Notes: generated by a model not told the origin, from the letters alone. A stretch of 52,812 nucleotides of DNA from Candidatus Poribacteria bacterium (GCA_022827055.1 JAJDTR010000144.1:1-52812), one strand, 5' to 3'; counted from the stretch's first letter, positions 26,584 to 36,255 are shown. Numbers and translations are program-made.

Positions 26584-28188
26584 TCAATCTACCAGTCTCG
26601 GCTGTTCATCCCGGCAGAGAACGATATGTTTTTTCCAGTGAACATCGTCAAGATCGGGATATTCTTCTCGAAAGTGTGCGCCTCGACTCTCCGTTCGAAT
26701 AATGGCGGCTTGGGTAATCAAATTCGCAACATCAAGTATGTTCTGGAACTCAAACGCTGCCATACTAGACCAAGAACGCACCTGATTCATTTCTTTCAAA
26801 ACGTCACGGGCAATTTTGAGTCCGGTTTCCGACTTCAGGATACCAACGTCTTCCCACATCAATTGGCGAATCTTTTCCTTGCCGCATTCCACGTCAAACG
26901 AGTCCGTAATACTATGGCTACTCTCCGATTGAACCCGGACTCTCTCCAAGTCTTTTTGGTCCAGTCGTCGAGCATAATTGACTGCAGACTCCGCCGCGCG
27001 CGATCCAAATACTATACACTCTAGCAAGGAGTTGCTTGCGAGACGATTTGCACCGTGAACTCCTGTACATGCCACCTCGCCGCACGCGTATAGCCCGCTG
27101 ACATTTGTCTCTGCATTCAGATTGGTCCGTATGCCGCCCATCATGAAATGCGCTCCTGATCGGACGGGTATGAGGTCCTTCGTGATATCGAGTCCGTAAT
27201 GTCCGCACGTGCGGGAAATGGTCGGAAAGCGTTTCTGAATAAAGTCCGGCGACAGATGTGTAACATCGAGATAGACACACGGAAATCCGGTTGACTGCAT
27301 TTCATTCAGAATCGCCCGGCTAACTACATCTCTCGGAGCGAGTTCCGCATTCTCATGGTATCTTCCCATGAATTGTTCGCCGCGAATGTTCACTAGCACT
27401 CCTCCTTCGCCGCGAACCGCTTCCGATATTAGGAAATGAGGTGCGCCATCCAAAATAAGGGTTGTTGGATGGAATTGAACGAACTCCATGTCCATCATCT
27501 CACAACCCGCGCGCCACGCGGCGGCGAATCCATCCCCTGTTGCCACGTCGGGATTCGATGTGCACTGATACACGCACCCCAGTCCTCCGGCTGCTAGAAT
27601 CGTGGCTTTTGCTCGAATCCAATGCACCACGTCATGAACAAGCGCTAGCACGCCGTAGCAAGTTTCGTCTTCCGTGATGATGTCTATGGCAAATGCGTTT
27701 TCAACTACTTTTACATGTTTCTGTTTCCGGAGGTGGTTGACCAAGGCATCCGTTGTCTCGATGCCGGTAGCATCCCCTCGATGGACAACGCGCCGCCGCT
27801 GATGGGCTCCTTCCATGGTAAAGCCAAGGGTATCTCCCTCTTTGTCAAACTGCGCGCCCCATTCAATCAATTCCGCAACCCGTTCAATGCCCTCCTCTAC
27901 CATGACTTGAACGGCTTGCGGGTTACATATACCTACCCCTGCTTTCAGAGTGTCTTCAACGTGGAAGTCGATGGTGTCGTCGACATTCATCGCTACTGCA
28001 ATTCCACCTTGAGCATAGCGCGTGCTGCTCTCTTTCAGTGCGCTCTTCGTCATCAGAAGCACACTCCCATGTTTGTTGGCTTCAATCGCTGCTCGTAACC
28101 CGGCACTTCCACTCCCGATCACCAAGAAATCGGTGTCGATAACCGGTAGTGTCGAAGTATCAAATGGAAGGATATATCGGCCGTTCAT
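26584..28188 (-). CDS. nadB: L-aspartate oxidase
   Basis: 534 residues, the normal size for NadB. It oxidises L-aspartate to iminoaspartate with FAD for NAD synthesis. The FAD-binding segment is TDFLVIGSGSAGLRAAIEA near residue 20. The succinate dehydrogenase/fumarate reductase-type core follows: STRYAQGGIAVAM, HRGDATGIE, HPTTL, EAVRGEGGVLVN, and YACGEVACTGVHGANRLASN near residue 370. A C-terminal helical domain is present. nadA and nadC are not in this window, so the pathway is split. Confidence 0.93.
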   Translation of the reverse strand: MNGRYILPFDTSTLPVIDTDFLVIGSGSAGLRAAIEANKHGSVLLMTKSALKESSTRYAQGGIAVAMNVDDTIDFHVEDTLKAGVGICNPQAVQVMVEEGIERVAELIEWGAQFDKEGDTLGFTMEGAHQRRRVVHRGDATGIETTDALVNHLRKQKHVKVVENAFAIDIITEDETCYGVLALVHDVVHWIRAKATILAAGGLGCVYQCTSNPDVATGDGFAAAWRAGCEMMDMEFVQFHPTTLILDGAPHFLISEAVRGEGGVLVNIRGEQFMGRYHENAELAPRDVVSRAILNEMQSTGFPCVYLDVTHLSPDFIQKRFPTISRTCGHYGLDITKDLIPVRSGAHFMMGGIRTNLNAETNVSGLYACGEVACTGVHGANRLASNSLLECIVFGSRAAESAVNYARRLDQKDLERVRVQSESSHSITDSFDVECGKEKIRQLMWEDVGILKSETGLKIARDVLKEMNQVRSWSSMAAFEFQNILDVANLITQAAIIRTESRGAHFREEYPDLDDVHWKKHIVLCRDEQPRLVD

Positions 28189-28247
28189 AATATCTTGTCA
28201 GAGAGAATGGAAACCTGTATCAGCTCAAATCTTCTCCATTTCTAAAT

Positions 28248-28658
28248 TCACAGTCCTTTTTCTGCCTTTACCACTTTTCCGCTTCCGTCGGCAATTAGCG
28301 TTCCATCTTCCAACGTGATGTCCGCAGTAGCTTCGATGAGTCTCTTAGTGTTCCTAACCCGTTTTGCGTTGATGATTAGCTTTTTCCCCGTGGGTGCAGG
28401 ACTCTTGAATCGAATCTCAAGTTGCGCAGTCACAGCCGGGCAATCGAAACTGGCAATCCCGACGTAAGTAATTGCTTCATCCAATAGAGTACTGAGTATT
28501 CCACCGTGCATCACGCTCGCCCATCCTTGGAAGTGATCGGGCGGCGTACACACAATCTCTACAGTTGCACCATCTGGCGCGATGTTAGGCGTAACTTGCA
28601 AGCCGAAAGGGTTATGTTTCCCACAAACAAAGCAACGATCGTTATTTTCAATTTCCAT
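28248..28658 (-). CDS. PaaI-type hotdog-fold thioesterase
   Basis: 136 residues. It shows the hotdog-fold pattern of PaaI/YbgC thioesterases, which hydrolyse acyl-CoA esters: CFVCGKHNPFGLQV at the start, then WASVMHGGILSTLLDEA with the central helix and the usual HGG motif, and SPAPTGKKLIINAKRV. The two Cys in the N-terminal CFVCG could bind metal, as in a subset of family members. It lies 54 bp after valS and 59 bp before nadB, probably in the same transcript. Substrate unknown. Confidence 0.85.
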   Translation of the reverse strand: MEIENNDRCFVCGKHNPFGLQVTPNIAPDGATVEIVCTPPDHFQGWASVMHGGILSTLLDEAITYVGIASFDCPAVTAQLEIRFKSPAPTGKKLIINAKRVRNTKRLIEATADITLEDGTLIADGSGKVVKAEKGL

Positions 28659-28712
28659 TTGATGCGTCCTGTAATTGGCAACCCCATGTTGAATCTCGGT
28701 AGTGGATCTTAC

Positions 28713-31358
28713 TTATTCTAGCATATTGAGATTTGACTCTAGTTTTTCCTTTTCCGATTCAAATCTTTCAAGCAAATCCTGTTTCTGCATCACGACCGTC
28801 TTGGGCGCACGTTCAATAAACTTCGGATTATCAAGCGTTTTTCTTGCGGCAGTCAAATCAGCAGTCAATTTACCGAGGCGTTTTTCTAAACGATTTCTTT
28901 CTGCGCCAATGTCAATCACCCCAGCCAGCGGGACATAAAGAGTTAAATCTCCCACTATCGCCGTGGCGCAAGCAGCTGGTTTCTCCAGCGATTCGGCAAT
29001 TGAAACACTTGAGATTCTCGTGAATGAAGGAAGGTAATCTTCAAGATGCGTTTCAAGCAGATTACGATTTTTGGCGCTAGGAGCTTTAATCAATATTTCG
29101 ACTTCGCTGGATGGAGCCACATTCATCTCACCGCGAATGCTGCGAATGCTCTCAATAACGTCCATAATCGTTTGCATGGCGTTTTCCGACTCCGGGTCAT
29201 CCCATGCGGGATTCGGATTGGGCCATGGTGCAACCATGATACTGTCTCCCTCATGCGGCAAGCGTTGCCAAATCTCTTCGGTAAGGAACGGCATGGTGGG
29301 ATGTAACAAACGCATCGTGCGTTCGAGAATATCGGATGCAACCGACTGAACCGTCTGCTTGGAACTTGAATCGTCGGTATAGTATAACCGTTGCTTAATC
29401 AGTTCGATATACCAATCACAGAACTCGTGCCAGAGAAACTCGTAGAGGGCATGCGCGGCATCACTGAAACGGTATTCGTCAAGACACGCTGTCACGTTCT
29501 TGGCCGTGGCATTGAAACGACTCCGAATCCAGCGATCACATAAGTACAGATTATCGTTAGAATTCGTAGTTCTAGACGGGTCGAAATTGCCAAGATTCAT
29601 CAGCAGGAATCGTGAGGCATTCCAAATTTTGTTGGCGAAACGCTTTCCCGCCTCAATTTGTGATTCTGGCAGCGGCATGTACGGATTTGGCAACGTACAA
29701 AATACTAGAGCGAAGCGAAATGCATCAGCACCGTACTTATAGATTGTATCAATCGGATCGATAGTGTTGCCGCGGGATTTGCTCATTTTCTGCCCCTGTT
29801 CATCGGCAACGAGGGCGTGAATATAGACCTTCCGAAACGGAACTTCACCGTGGCACTTCAAGCCGAGCATAATCATTCGTGCCACCCAGAAGAAGAGAAT
29901 GTCCCAGCCGGTAACCAGTACTGAGGTCGGATAAAATGACTTTAGGAGGGGAGTTGTCTTAGGCCAACCCATTGTAGAAAACGGCCATAGCCCGGAGCTG
30001 AACCATGTGTCCAATACATCTTCTTCCTGGCGCAAGTTTTGAGAACCGCAGGTGCACTCTAGAGGCGTTTCGACCGCGGCAATGACCTCGCCGCAATCAT
30101 CGCAATACCAAATTGGGAGTCGGTGCCCCCACCAGCGCTGACGTGAAACCGGCCACGGCAGAATGTTTTCCATCCAGTGATAAAAACGTTTCTCTTCGCG
30201 TTCGGGAATAAATACGACCTCGCCTTTTCGGACGGCTTCAATGGCCCGTTCTGCAAGCGGTTTCACGTTGATGAACCACTGCGGTGAAAGGTATGGCTCG
30301 ACGATAGCCCCGCAACGATCATGATGTCCAACCGAATGTGGGTGTGGAACAACCTTCATGAGTAAGCCGCTATCCCGTAAATCTTCAATCAATGCTGAGC
30401 GGCAGTCAAATCTGTCCATTCCGTGATATTCCGAGCCTGCAGACTGATTAAGAGTTCCATCGGGATGGAAGATATTGATTTGAGGAAGGTCGTGTCTAAG
30501 ACCGAGTTCGTAATCATTGGGATCGTGAGCAGGTGTCACTTTGAGCGCGCCCGTCCCAAATTCTCGGTCCACAAATTCATCTGCAATAACGGGAATTTCT
30601 CGCTGAACAAGCGGCAAAATCACTGTTTTGCCGATGACATGCTGATACCGATTGTCCTCCGGGTGAACCGCGACTGCCGTATCACCCAGCATTGTCTCCG
30701 GACGAGTTGTGGCAATTTCCAAATACTCCGACGAACCCTTAATCGGATACTTGATGTGATAAAAACTACCATCAATTTCAATCGATTCGACTTCCAAATC
30801 GGAAATGACGGTTTGGCAGTTGGGACACCAGTTTGCCAAGTATGTATCGCGATACACCAACCCATCGTCATAGAGCTTGACGAACGCCGTTCGAACGGCT
30901 TCGGACAATCCTTCATCAAGCGTGAAACGCTCCCGTTCCCAATCGCAAGAGCAGCCAATTTGGCGCAACTGTTCAATGATTGTCCCGCGCGATTCATTCT
31001 TCCAGTTCCACATTCGATCGATGAACTTTTCGCGCCCAAGAGCCTCCCGAGATGTTCCCCAAACCTCCAATTTCTGCTCCATGATAATCTCGGTCACGAT
31101 TCCCGCATGATCGGTGCCCGGCATCCAAAGAGCATTGTAACCTTGCATCCGTTTCCAGCGAATCAGCACATCTTGCAGTGTGTTGTCGAGCGCGTGCCCC
31201 ACGTGAAGATTACCGGTGATGTTGGGAGGAGGAATTACGATTGAGAACGATGGCTTGTCGGAGGTATCGGCGGCATGGAAGTAGTCCTTCTCCAACCAAA
31301 ACTGATACCATTTTGCCTCGATTTCCTGCGGAGAATACGTTTTTGGGATATCCGTCAT
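28713..31358 (-). CDS. valS: Valyl-tRNA synthetase
   Basis: 881 residues, class I. It charges tRNA-Val. HIGH motif: PPNITGNLHVGHALDNTL near residue 45; KMSKS motif: GQKMSKSRGNTIDP near 525. The CP1 editing domain lies between about 200 and 400. A zinc-like CDDCGEVIAAVETPLECTCG segment occurs near 425. The C-terminus has the ValS coiled coil (RNRLEKRLGKLTADLTAARK). GGAGG precedes the ATG at 31358. A 273-codon open frame on the opposite strand is a shadow. Confidence 0.97.
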   Translation of the reverse strand: MTDIPKTYSPQEIEAKWYQFWLEKDYFHAADTSDKPSFSIVIPPPNITGNLHVGHALDNTLQDVLIRWKRMQGYNALWMPGTDHAGIVTEIIMEQKLEVWGTSREALGREKFIDRMWNWKNESRGTIIEQLRQIGCSCDWERERFTLDEGLSEAVRTAFVKLYDDGLVYRDTYLANWCPNCQTVISDLEVESIEIDGSFYHIKYPIKGSSEYLEIATTRPETMLGDTAVAVHPEDNRYQHVIGKTVILPLVQREIPVIADEFVDREFGTGALKVTPAHDPNDYELGLRHDLPQINIFHPDGTLNQSAGSEYHGMDRFDCRSALIEDLRDSGLLMKVVPHPHSVGHHDRCGAIVEPYLSPQWFINVKPLAERAIEAVRKGEVVFIPEREEKRFYHWMENILPWPVSRQRWWGHRLPIWYCDDCGEVIAAVETPLECTCGSQNLRQEEDVLDTWFSSGLWPFSTMGWPKTTPLLKSFYPTSVLVTGWDILFFWVARMIMLGLKCHGEVPFRKVYIHALVADEQGQKMSKSRGNTIDPIDTIYKYGADAFRFALVFCTLPNPYMPLPESQIEAGKRFANKIWNASRFLLMNLGNFDPSRTTNSNDNLYLCDRWIRSRFNATAKNVTACLDEYRFSDAAHALYEFLWHEFCDWYIELIKQRLYYTDDSSSKQTVQSVASDILERTMRLLHPTMPFLTEEIWQRLPHEGDSIMVAPWPNPNPAWDDPESENAMQTIMDVIESIRSIRGEMNVAPSSEVEILIKAPSAKNRNLLETHLEDYLPSFTRISSVSIAESLEKPAACATAIVGDLTLYVPLAGVIDIGAERNRLEKRLGKLTADLTAARKTLDNPKFIERAPKTVVMQKQDLLERFESEKEKLESNLNMLE

Positions 31359-31468
31359 CAGCGGGTTTGATGCCTCCTATCGGTGAACGATAACATAGCG
31401 ATTATTGAATCGATTGGTCCGGGCAGTGGTCTTAATTCGGTCGGCGTATTTCCATTTTAACATCTTAA

Positions 31469-33241
31469 TTAGACCCAGTTCAACAATTCCGGGAATCGGT
31501 CCATTGCGTTGCGCCAAATATAGGTTTCAATCTCTCCTGCCGTGGAAAGTTTCATGATTTCGACGACCAAGTGTTGCGCGTCTTGCTGGGAAATCGAACT
31601 TATGACCTTTTTGATCTCTGGAATTACTGTGGGGCTCATGCTGAGTTGTTCGAATCCCATGCCTATAAGTAGAATGCTCAACACAGGATCGCCCGCCATC
31701 TCCCCACAAACAGTAATGTCGATTCCCGCGTCTACCGCAACACGAATGACATTTTGAATTAAGCGAAGGACGGCTGGATGCAGAGGTTCGTAAAGCGGCA
31801 GGGTTTCCTCGTTACGCCGATCGATCGCTATCGTGTACTGAATGAGGTCATTTGTCCCGATACTGAAGAAGTCGACTTCTTTAGAAAGAAGATCGGCGCT
31901 AAGCGCTGCGGCGGGTAGTTCAATCATCGCGCCGATTTTGACCGTTGGATCAAAAGGGATGTGCTGTTCTTTCAACAGTCTCTGCGCTTTCTCAAGATGC
32001 CATTTCGCCTCACGCAATTCGTCTAAGCCGGAAATCATGGGAAACATAATCTTGACGTTTCCGTATTCGCTAGCCCTTAGAATAGCGCGTAGTTGATTCA
32101 TAAAGATATCGGGAAATTTCAAGCAAAGACGAATTGAACGCAAACCCATCAAAGAATCCATGCTGCCCCCAAGATTAAGATGTGGGACCAGTTTATCGCC
32201 GCCAATGTCAAGTGTGCGAATTATTACCGTTTCCGGACTCACCTGTTCCACCATGTAGCGGTAGTCTTCAAACAATTCATCCTCTGAAGGCAGGTCCTCT
32301 CGGTCCATATAAAAGTACTCTGTTCGATACAATCCAACGCCCTTGGCACCATATTTCCGAATCAGCTCAATCTCCTCAAGAAATTCAATGTTAGCCGCAA
32401 TCTCAATCTGTCTGCCATCAGTCGTTTGAACATCAACGGTGCGAAGCGCGGAAAGATCTGCCTCAACCTTGTAACTCTTTTCGCGTTCAATCCGGTACTC
32501 GTTAATCTGTTCTTCGTCCGGCCACATAATGATGCGCCCGTGTGTACCATCAACGACCATCTGATCGCCGGTTTCGGCTTTTGTGATAGAAGTTCCAACC
32601 CCCACAACAGCGGGAATACCCAATGAGCGTGCCAAGATTGCCGTATGAGAAACACGTGTGCCGGCTTCGGTTACAAATGCAAGAACCTTGCTTTTGCGCA
32701 TTAACACGGTATCTGAAGGCGTAAGATTGTGTGCGACAACAATAACTTCGTTTTCTCGATTGAAGAGGTCCAATCGTTCTTCTCCCATCAAGAGGGATAC
32801 AATTTGCTGCACGAGATCGTTTAGATCCACGGATCTCTCACGAAAATATGGATTTTCTGATTGAGAGAAGACATCCATGAATTCAGCGCCGACATCCGCA
32901 ACAGCAGCTTCCGCGTTGACGTGGTGGGTTGCTATGTGGCTTCGAATGCGCTCAACCATCGTTGGATCTTCAAGCATCATGATATGCGCTTGGAAAATGT
33001 CCGCACCATCGCGATGCGCATCCAAGTGAAGACGCTCACGAATTGACCGCAGGTCCTTTTTTACCCGCTTTACGGCATGAAGAAAGCGGTGCACTTCAAC
33101 CGGAACACCGTTGGCAGGGATGCTATGGCGAGGGATGTCCACGCGGTCGTATATGCGGAAGACTTCTCCGATAACGACGCCGGGTGAAGCTGCGAGTCCG
33201 GAAAGGACGGTAGGATTGCCTTCTGTAAATTGGGATGTCAT
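31469..33241 (-). CDS. ptsI: Phosphoenolpyruvate-protein phosphotransferase (PTS enzyme I)
   Basis: 590 residues, full length. It autophosphorylates from PEP and passes phosphate to HPr. The phospho-His is about H199 in TRVSHTAILARSLGIPAVVG. The HPr-binding helical domain is N-terminal and the PEP-binding barrel C-terminal, with GVGLYRTEYFYM, MFPMISGLDELREAK, FSIGTNDLIQYTIAIDR and the DITVCGEMAGDP catalytic Cys region. It lacks an N-terminal GAF domain, so it is the ordinary type and not EI-Ntr (PtsP). It follows ptsH by 214 bp. Confidence 0.96.
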   Translation of the reverse strand: MTSQFTEGNPTVLSGLAASPGVVIGEVFRIYDRVDIPRHSIPANGVPVEVHRFLHAVKRVKKDLRSIRERLHLDAHRDGADIFQAHIMMLEDPTMVERIRSHIATHHVNAEAAVADVGAEFMDVFSQSENPYFRERSVDLNDLVQQIVSLLMGEERLDLFNRENEVIVVAHNLTPSDTVLMRKSKVLAFVTEAGTRVSHTAILARSLGIPAVVGVGTSITKAETGDQMVVDGTHGRIIMWPDEEQINEYRIEREKSYKVEADLSALRTVDVQTTDGRQIEIAANIEFLEEIELIRKYGAKGVGLYRTEYFYMDREDLPSEDELFEDYRYMVEQVSPETVIIRTLDIGGDKLVPHLNLGGSMDSLMGLRSIRLCLKFPDIFMNQLRAILRASEYGNVKIMFPMISGLDELREAKWHLEKAQRLLKEQHIPFDPTVKIGAMIELPAAALSADLLSKEVDFFSIGTNDLIQYTIAIDRRNEETLPLYEPLHPAVLRLIQNVIRVAVDAGIDITVCGEMAGDPVLSILLIGMGFEQLSMSPTVIPEIKKVISSISQQDAQHLVVEIMKLSTAGEIETYIWRNAMDRFPELLNWV

Positions 33242-33455
33242 AGACTTATAGCCGGGGAAAAATTGGTCGATGGTTGAAACAGGTTTGAGACTATATCGGG
33301 ATGGTATTATCCGTTACCGATGAACGTCAAATCCAAAAAACGCTCAAGGTATTGCCATAGGTGGCTTAGTTCCGGAGATTGCGGCTCGCATCCAATGGCG
33401 AATTGCGGTTTGATTTCAATTCGAATCGGAATTCAACGAACCAAGGGTAGGACAA

Positions 33456-33722
33456 TCATGTTTCATTAAATCCACTTTCAATCAGCGCCGTCAGTTCCTC
33501 AATAGCTTCCTCTTCATCGGTGCCGTCGGTCGTAATTGTCAGTTCCGTTCCTTCACCCGCAGCCAACATCATTATACCCATTATGCTCTTTGCATTCACC
33601 TTCATCAAACCCTTTTGAAGATAAATGTTAGACACAAAGCGACTGGATGTTTGAGCAAACATTCCGGCTGTCCGCAAATGTAAACCAAGTGAATTCCTAA
33701 CAGTAACCATTTTTTCGCGCAT
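33456..33722 (-). CDS. ptsH: HPr phosphocarrier protein
   Basis: 88 residues. With ATG 33722 the phospho-His is H15 (NSLGLHLRTAG) and the HprK target is S46 (NAKSIMGIMML), exactly the canonical numbering; this supports that start over a Met four codons later. The catalytic loop reads HLRTA instead of the usual HARPA, so the Pro is Thr. With HprK, EI and EIIA close by, HPr should be both a PEP-dependent carrier (His15) and a regulatory target (Ser46-P). No sugar permease is near. Confidence 0.94.
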   Translation of the reverse strand: MREKMVTVRNSLGLHLRTAGMFAQTSSRFVSNIYLQKGLMKVNAKSIMGIMMLAAGEGTELTITTDGTDEEEAIEELTALIESGFNET

Positions 33723-33749
33723 AAATAGACTCTAATGAAACACTAGAAA

Positions 33750-33818
33750 TCAGAGATGTCCATCATCAATGAACCCTTCAATAGCGTGTTTTACCATTTC
33801 GCTTGAATAATTGTGCAT
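33750..33818 (-). CDS. Possible 22-aa leader peptide upstream of ptsH
   Basis: ATG 33818 opens a 22-codon frame (MHNYSSEMVKHAIEGFIDDG, then two residues and TGA). AAGGA sits seven bases upstream. It ends 28 bp before ptsH and lies just after the hairpin at 33851-33877. Small size makes it unproven. Confidence 0.3.
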   Translation of the reverse strand: MHNYSSEMVKHAIEGFIDDGHL

Positions 33819-33850
33819 ATGATGTCCTTGCTATATCGTTAATTTATTCC

Positions 33851-33877
33851 GTCGGCGGGGAATTTTGCCCCGCCGAC
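33851..33877 (-). terminator. GC-rich hairpin between EIIA and ptsH
   Basis: A perfect 10-bp stem (GTCGGCGGGG / CCCCGCCGAC) with a 7-nt loop. On the leftward strand it is followed by GGAATAAATT, not a true U-tract. It probably limits read-through from the rpoN-EIIA operon into ptsH-ptsI. Confidence 0.45.
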
Positions 33878-34075
33878 TTTGCACGGAGACAAGGCTTCTT
33901 TACCTAATTCACGTAATCAATGCACAGGCATTTTAGAGAAATGGTATCACATCCTCTTGGTAGCTTCGACTGCGACCAAGTTAGACGAGAATTTGGAGGA
34001 GAACCACGCGTAAGACAGCGGCTGTCCTGGACGCGTCTAATCATCTCGTGATACTCCACTATTAAGTCGGAATTG

Positions 34076-34477
34076 TCAAACCCTGGTTGAATCCAATCCA
34101 CAATCAATGATACCCGCTTTGCCGCTTTCACATGCGGATGCTGCAAGAGCGTTGAGGTCAAGGTCGGATCGGTGCGTGAGCACTTTCAACAGCATCGGCA
34201 AATTTAAGCCGGTAACAACGCGAATCCCATTACCGCGAAACAGCGAAAGACTAATTTGACAATCGCTCTCTCCAAAAATTCCGGCAAGAATCAATACACC
34301 GTCCTGTTGCTCAACACGAGAGACGGCTTGTGTAAGGTGTTGCAGGATTTCCTCCTTGCCCTCTTGCGGCATGACATCAACCGCAACGACCGCTTCCTGC
34401 TTGCCAAGAACGCTTTCCGCTACATCCAAAAACGTAGTTGCAAGTTTTCCGTGAGTGGTAATTACGATACTAACCAT
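34076..34477 (-). CDS. PTS EIIA component, mannose/fructose-sorbose family
   Basis: 133 residues. The phospho-His is H9 in IVITTHGKLATT, as in EIIA-Man. The usual DLFGGTPxN-type loop has changed to LAGIFGESDCQISLSLF, and GLNLPMLLKVL follows. No EIIB, IIC or IID gene is near, so it is a stand-alone regulatory EIIA, as found in the rpoN regions of some deltaproteobacteria. It is 101 bp after hprK. GGGAG lies just before the ATG. Confidence 0.88.
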   Translation of the reverse strand: MVSIVITTHGKLATTFLDVAESVLGKQEAVVAVDVMPQEGKEEILQHLTQAVSRVEQQDGVLILAGIFGESDCQISLSLFRGNGIRVVTGLNLPMLLKVLTHRSDLDLNALAASACESGKAGIIDCGLDSTRV

Positions 34478-34578
34478 TGACTCCCGATGTACCGTGGGTA
34501 AAGATTTCCTAAACCATGGTGGAATAAAACTGAGGTTGTCTCAGTCGTAGCACTTACGAAAACAGCCGTGACAAGGGC

Positions 34579-35592
34579 CTATCGCTTTCCATCTGATGGA
34601 TGGACGATTTCACGATGCAGTGTTTCATGCCGCCATTGATCAAGCACAGCTTCGTCATTCTTATCCTGTGTCATTTCTACGAGAGCGCTGTCAAATTCTT
34701 TTGCTGCATCCAAGCCCAGTTTATCGCCCCAGAAACTCATGGCAGCAACCTCAATCAGGTTTGCCAAGTTTCTTCCTGGACGCACGGGTATCACGACATG
34801 CGGAAGTGTCTCATTATGAAAAACGTACTCATCGTCTCGGACGCCAGTTCGATTGTACGCCTTTTCCTTGTCCCAAGGTTCAAGAGTGGTGACAAGTTCA
34901 ACTTGCTTGCGGTCGCCTACCGCCGTTACGCCAAAGAGCGCGACAACATCAATAATTCCTATTCCCCGAACTTCGATGTAGTGCTTGAATGGTCGAGGAC
35001 GAATACCGAAGACGCGATGCTCCGACACTTTCTTCAGTAGCACGGTATCGTCAGCAATAACCCGATGACCGCTCTGCAGGAGCCCAAGTGTGCATTCGCT
35101 CTTGCCGATACCACTTTGGCCTAAAATCAACACGCCGACGCCGTAAACATCAACCAGATTGCCGTGCACATACTCCGAAGGTCCAAATTCATCTTCAAAA
35201 AAAAGGAGCAGGCGCGTGGTGAACGTCGAGGATGCGAGGGAAGTTGTCAAAACCGCAATCTGATTTCGATTCGCAAGATCAATCAACTCGCCCGGGGGAC
35301 GCAATCCACTTGTGACAACAATACAAGGAAGGGGATATGAAAGTAATTGATTTAATACATCGAAACGGGCTTTAGCGGAAAGACTCTTCAAATACCCTAC
35401 TTCGCCATGGCCAAAAATCTGAACGCGATCATACCCGAAATGTTCGAAATAACCACAAAGTGCCAAGCCGGGACGATTGGACTCTGCGGTCTTAATCTGC
35501 GTATCTAACCCTGTCTCGCCAGCCGCAACATCCGTCTGTAGTTCATGCCCCGCATATTTGATTAAATTCCGTACTGTTACATGCTGTTCCAT
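34579..35592 (-). CDS. hprK: HPr kinase/phosphorylase
   Basis: 337 residues. It phosphorylates HPr at Ser46 using ATP or PPi and reverses the reaction. Motifs: H143 in SEYVHGNLVD, Walker A GQSGIGKSE at 158-166, the VIADD phosphate-binding stretch, and the family signature IEVRGIGIID near 210. The N-terminal regulatory domain spans about 1-130. The enzyme and its substrate HPr are both in the window with a conserved Ser46, so the switch should be intact. It sits between hpf (18 bp away) and EIIA; rapZ, a common neighbour, is absent. Confidence 0.95.
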   Translation of the reverse strand: MEQHVTVRNLIKYAGHELQTDVAAGETGLDTQIKTAESNRPGLALCGYFEHFGYDRVQIFGHGEVGYLKSLSAKARFDVLNQLLSYPLPCIVVTSGLRPPGELIDLANRNQIAVLTTSLASSTFTTRLLLFFEDEFGPSEYVHGNLVDVYGVGVLILGQSGIGKSECTLGLLQSGHRVIADDTVLLKKVSEHRVFGIRPRPFKHYIEVRGIGIIDVVALFGVTAVGDRKQVELVTTLEPWDKEKAYNRTGVRDDEYVFHNETLPHVVIPVRPGRNLANLIEVAAMSFWGDKLGLDAAKEFDSALVEMTQDKNDEAVLDQWRHETLHREIVHPSDGKR

Positions 35593-35610
35593 TGCGGCGA
35601 TTCCACAGGA

Positions 35611-36180
35611 TCATGAGAATTCGGGTTCCACCCACCCGTATTCCCCACCATCTGTTTCGTAGAGGAGATTTACTTGTGATGTTTCTGCGTTCACAAAAAG
35701 TAGTAGCGAATCTTCGGAAAACTGCAACTGCATTGCAGCGTCCTCAACCGTGAGTGGTTTAGATGCAAATTTGTCTGCAATCTTTACAATCGGTGCCGAT
35801 GACGCGGCCGAATCGTCGCTTGCTGCCTCTGTGGAAGATGTTGCCGCGTTTTCGCTAAATTGGGCCGCAACATCGCGATGTGATTGCCGATGCCGCCGAT
35901 CCTTCATACGTTCCTTATGACGTCTCACTTGCGATTCAACGCGATTTAGGGCGGTATCAAGTGATTCAAAAACATCGTGCGTTTCAATTCGCGCATGAAA
36001 TGTCGCTTTTCGGGCCAATAAAGTCAATTCGGTCAAATATCGAGTTTTTTCCTGCTCCAAGACGACTTGCAACTCGTCAAGAAAGTTGAAAACTCCTTCG
36101 AGTTTTTGCGCCCGTTTCTCAACAAAACTCCGCACGTCGTCTGTGATTTGGACGTGACGGCCGGTAAAAGTTATCTGCAT
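35611..36180 (-). CDS. hpf: Long-form ribosome hibernation promoting factor
   Basis: 189 residues. The N-terminal S30AE domain (ITFTGRHVQITDDVRSFVEK, with the basic RRHKERMKDRRHRQ end) binds the decoding centre of the 30S subunit. After an acidic linker at about 105-130 comes a C-terminal dimerisation domain (KPLTVEDAAMQLQFSEDSLL). The long form makes 100S ribosome dimers in stationary phase. The usual RRxDGxxGLIEP ending is replaced by YETDGGEYGWVEPEF. Position between rpoN and hprK matches the common rpoN-hpf order. Confidence 0.93.
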   Translation of the reverse strand: MQITFTGRHVQITDDVRSFVEKRAQKLEGVFNFLDELQVVLEQEKTRYLTELTLLARKATFHARIETHDVFESLDTALNRVESQVRRHKERMKDRRHRQSHRDVAAQFSENAATSSTEAASDDSAASSAPIVKIADKFASKPLTVEDAAMQLQFSEDSLLLFVNAETSQVNLLYETDGGEYGWVEPEFS

Positions 36181-36255
36181 TTCAAGAACCCCGTTAACTG
36201 ATTGAGATAATAATCAAATAATGTGATGATGACTACAGTGCCAATGACGTTTCTG

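Larger units (their letters stand above)
33723..34075. other. Intergenic region between EIIA and ptsH
   Basis: 353 bp with a GC-rich hairpin (33851-33877), a possible 22-codon frame (33750-33818) and a small inverted repeat near 34007-34037. An 85-codon leftward frame at 33904-34161 overlaps the EIIA gene and looks spurious. Confidence 0.4.

Noticed and set aside
30423..31244. 273-codon rightward frame
   Set aside because: It is antisense to valS across conserved catalytic sequence.
33904..34161. 85-codon leftward frame after EIIA
   Set aside because: It overlaps the EIIA gene by 86 bp, uses a non-ATG start, and has no recognisable product.
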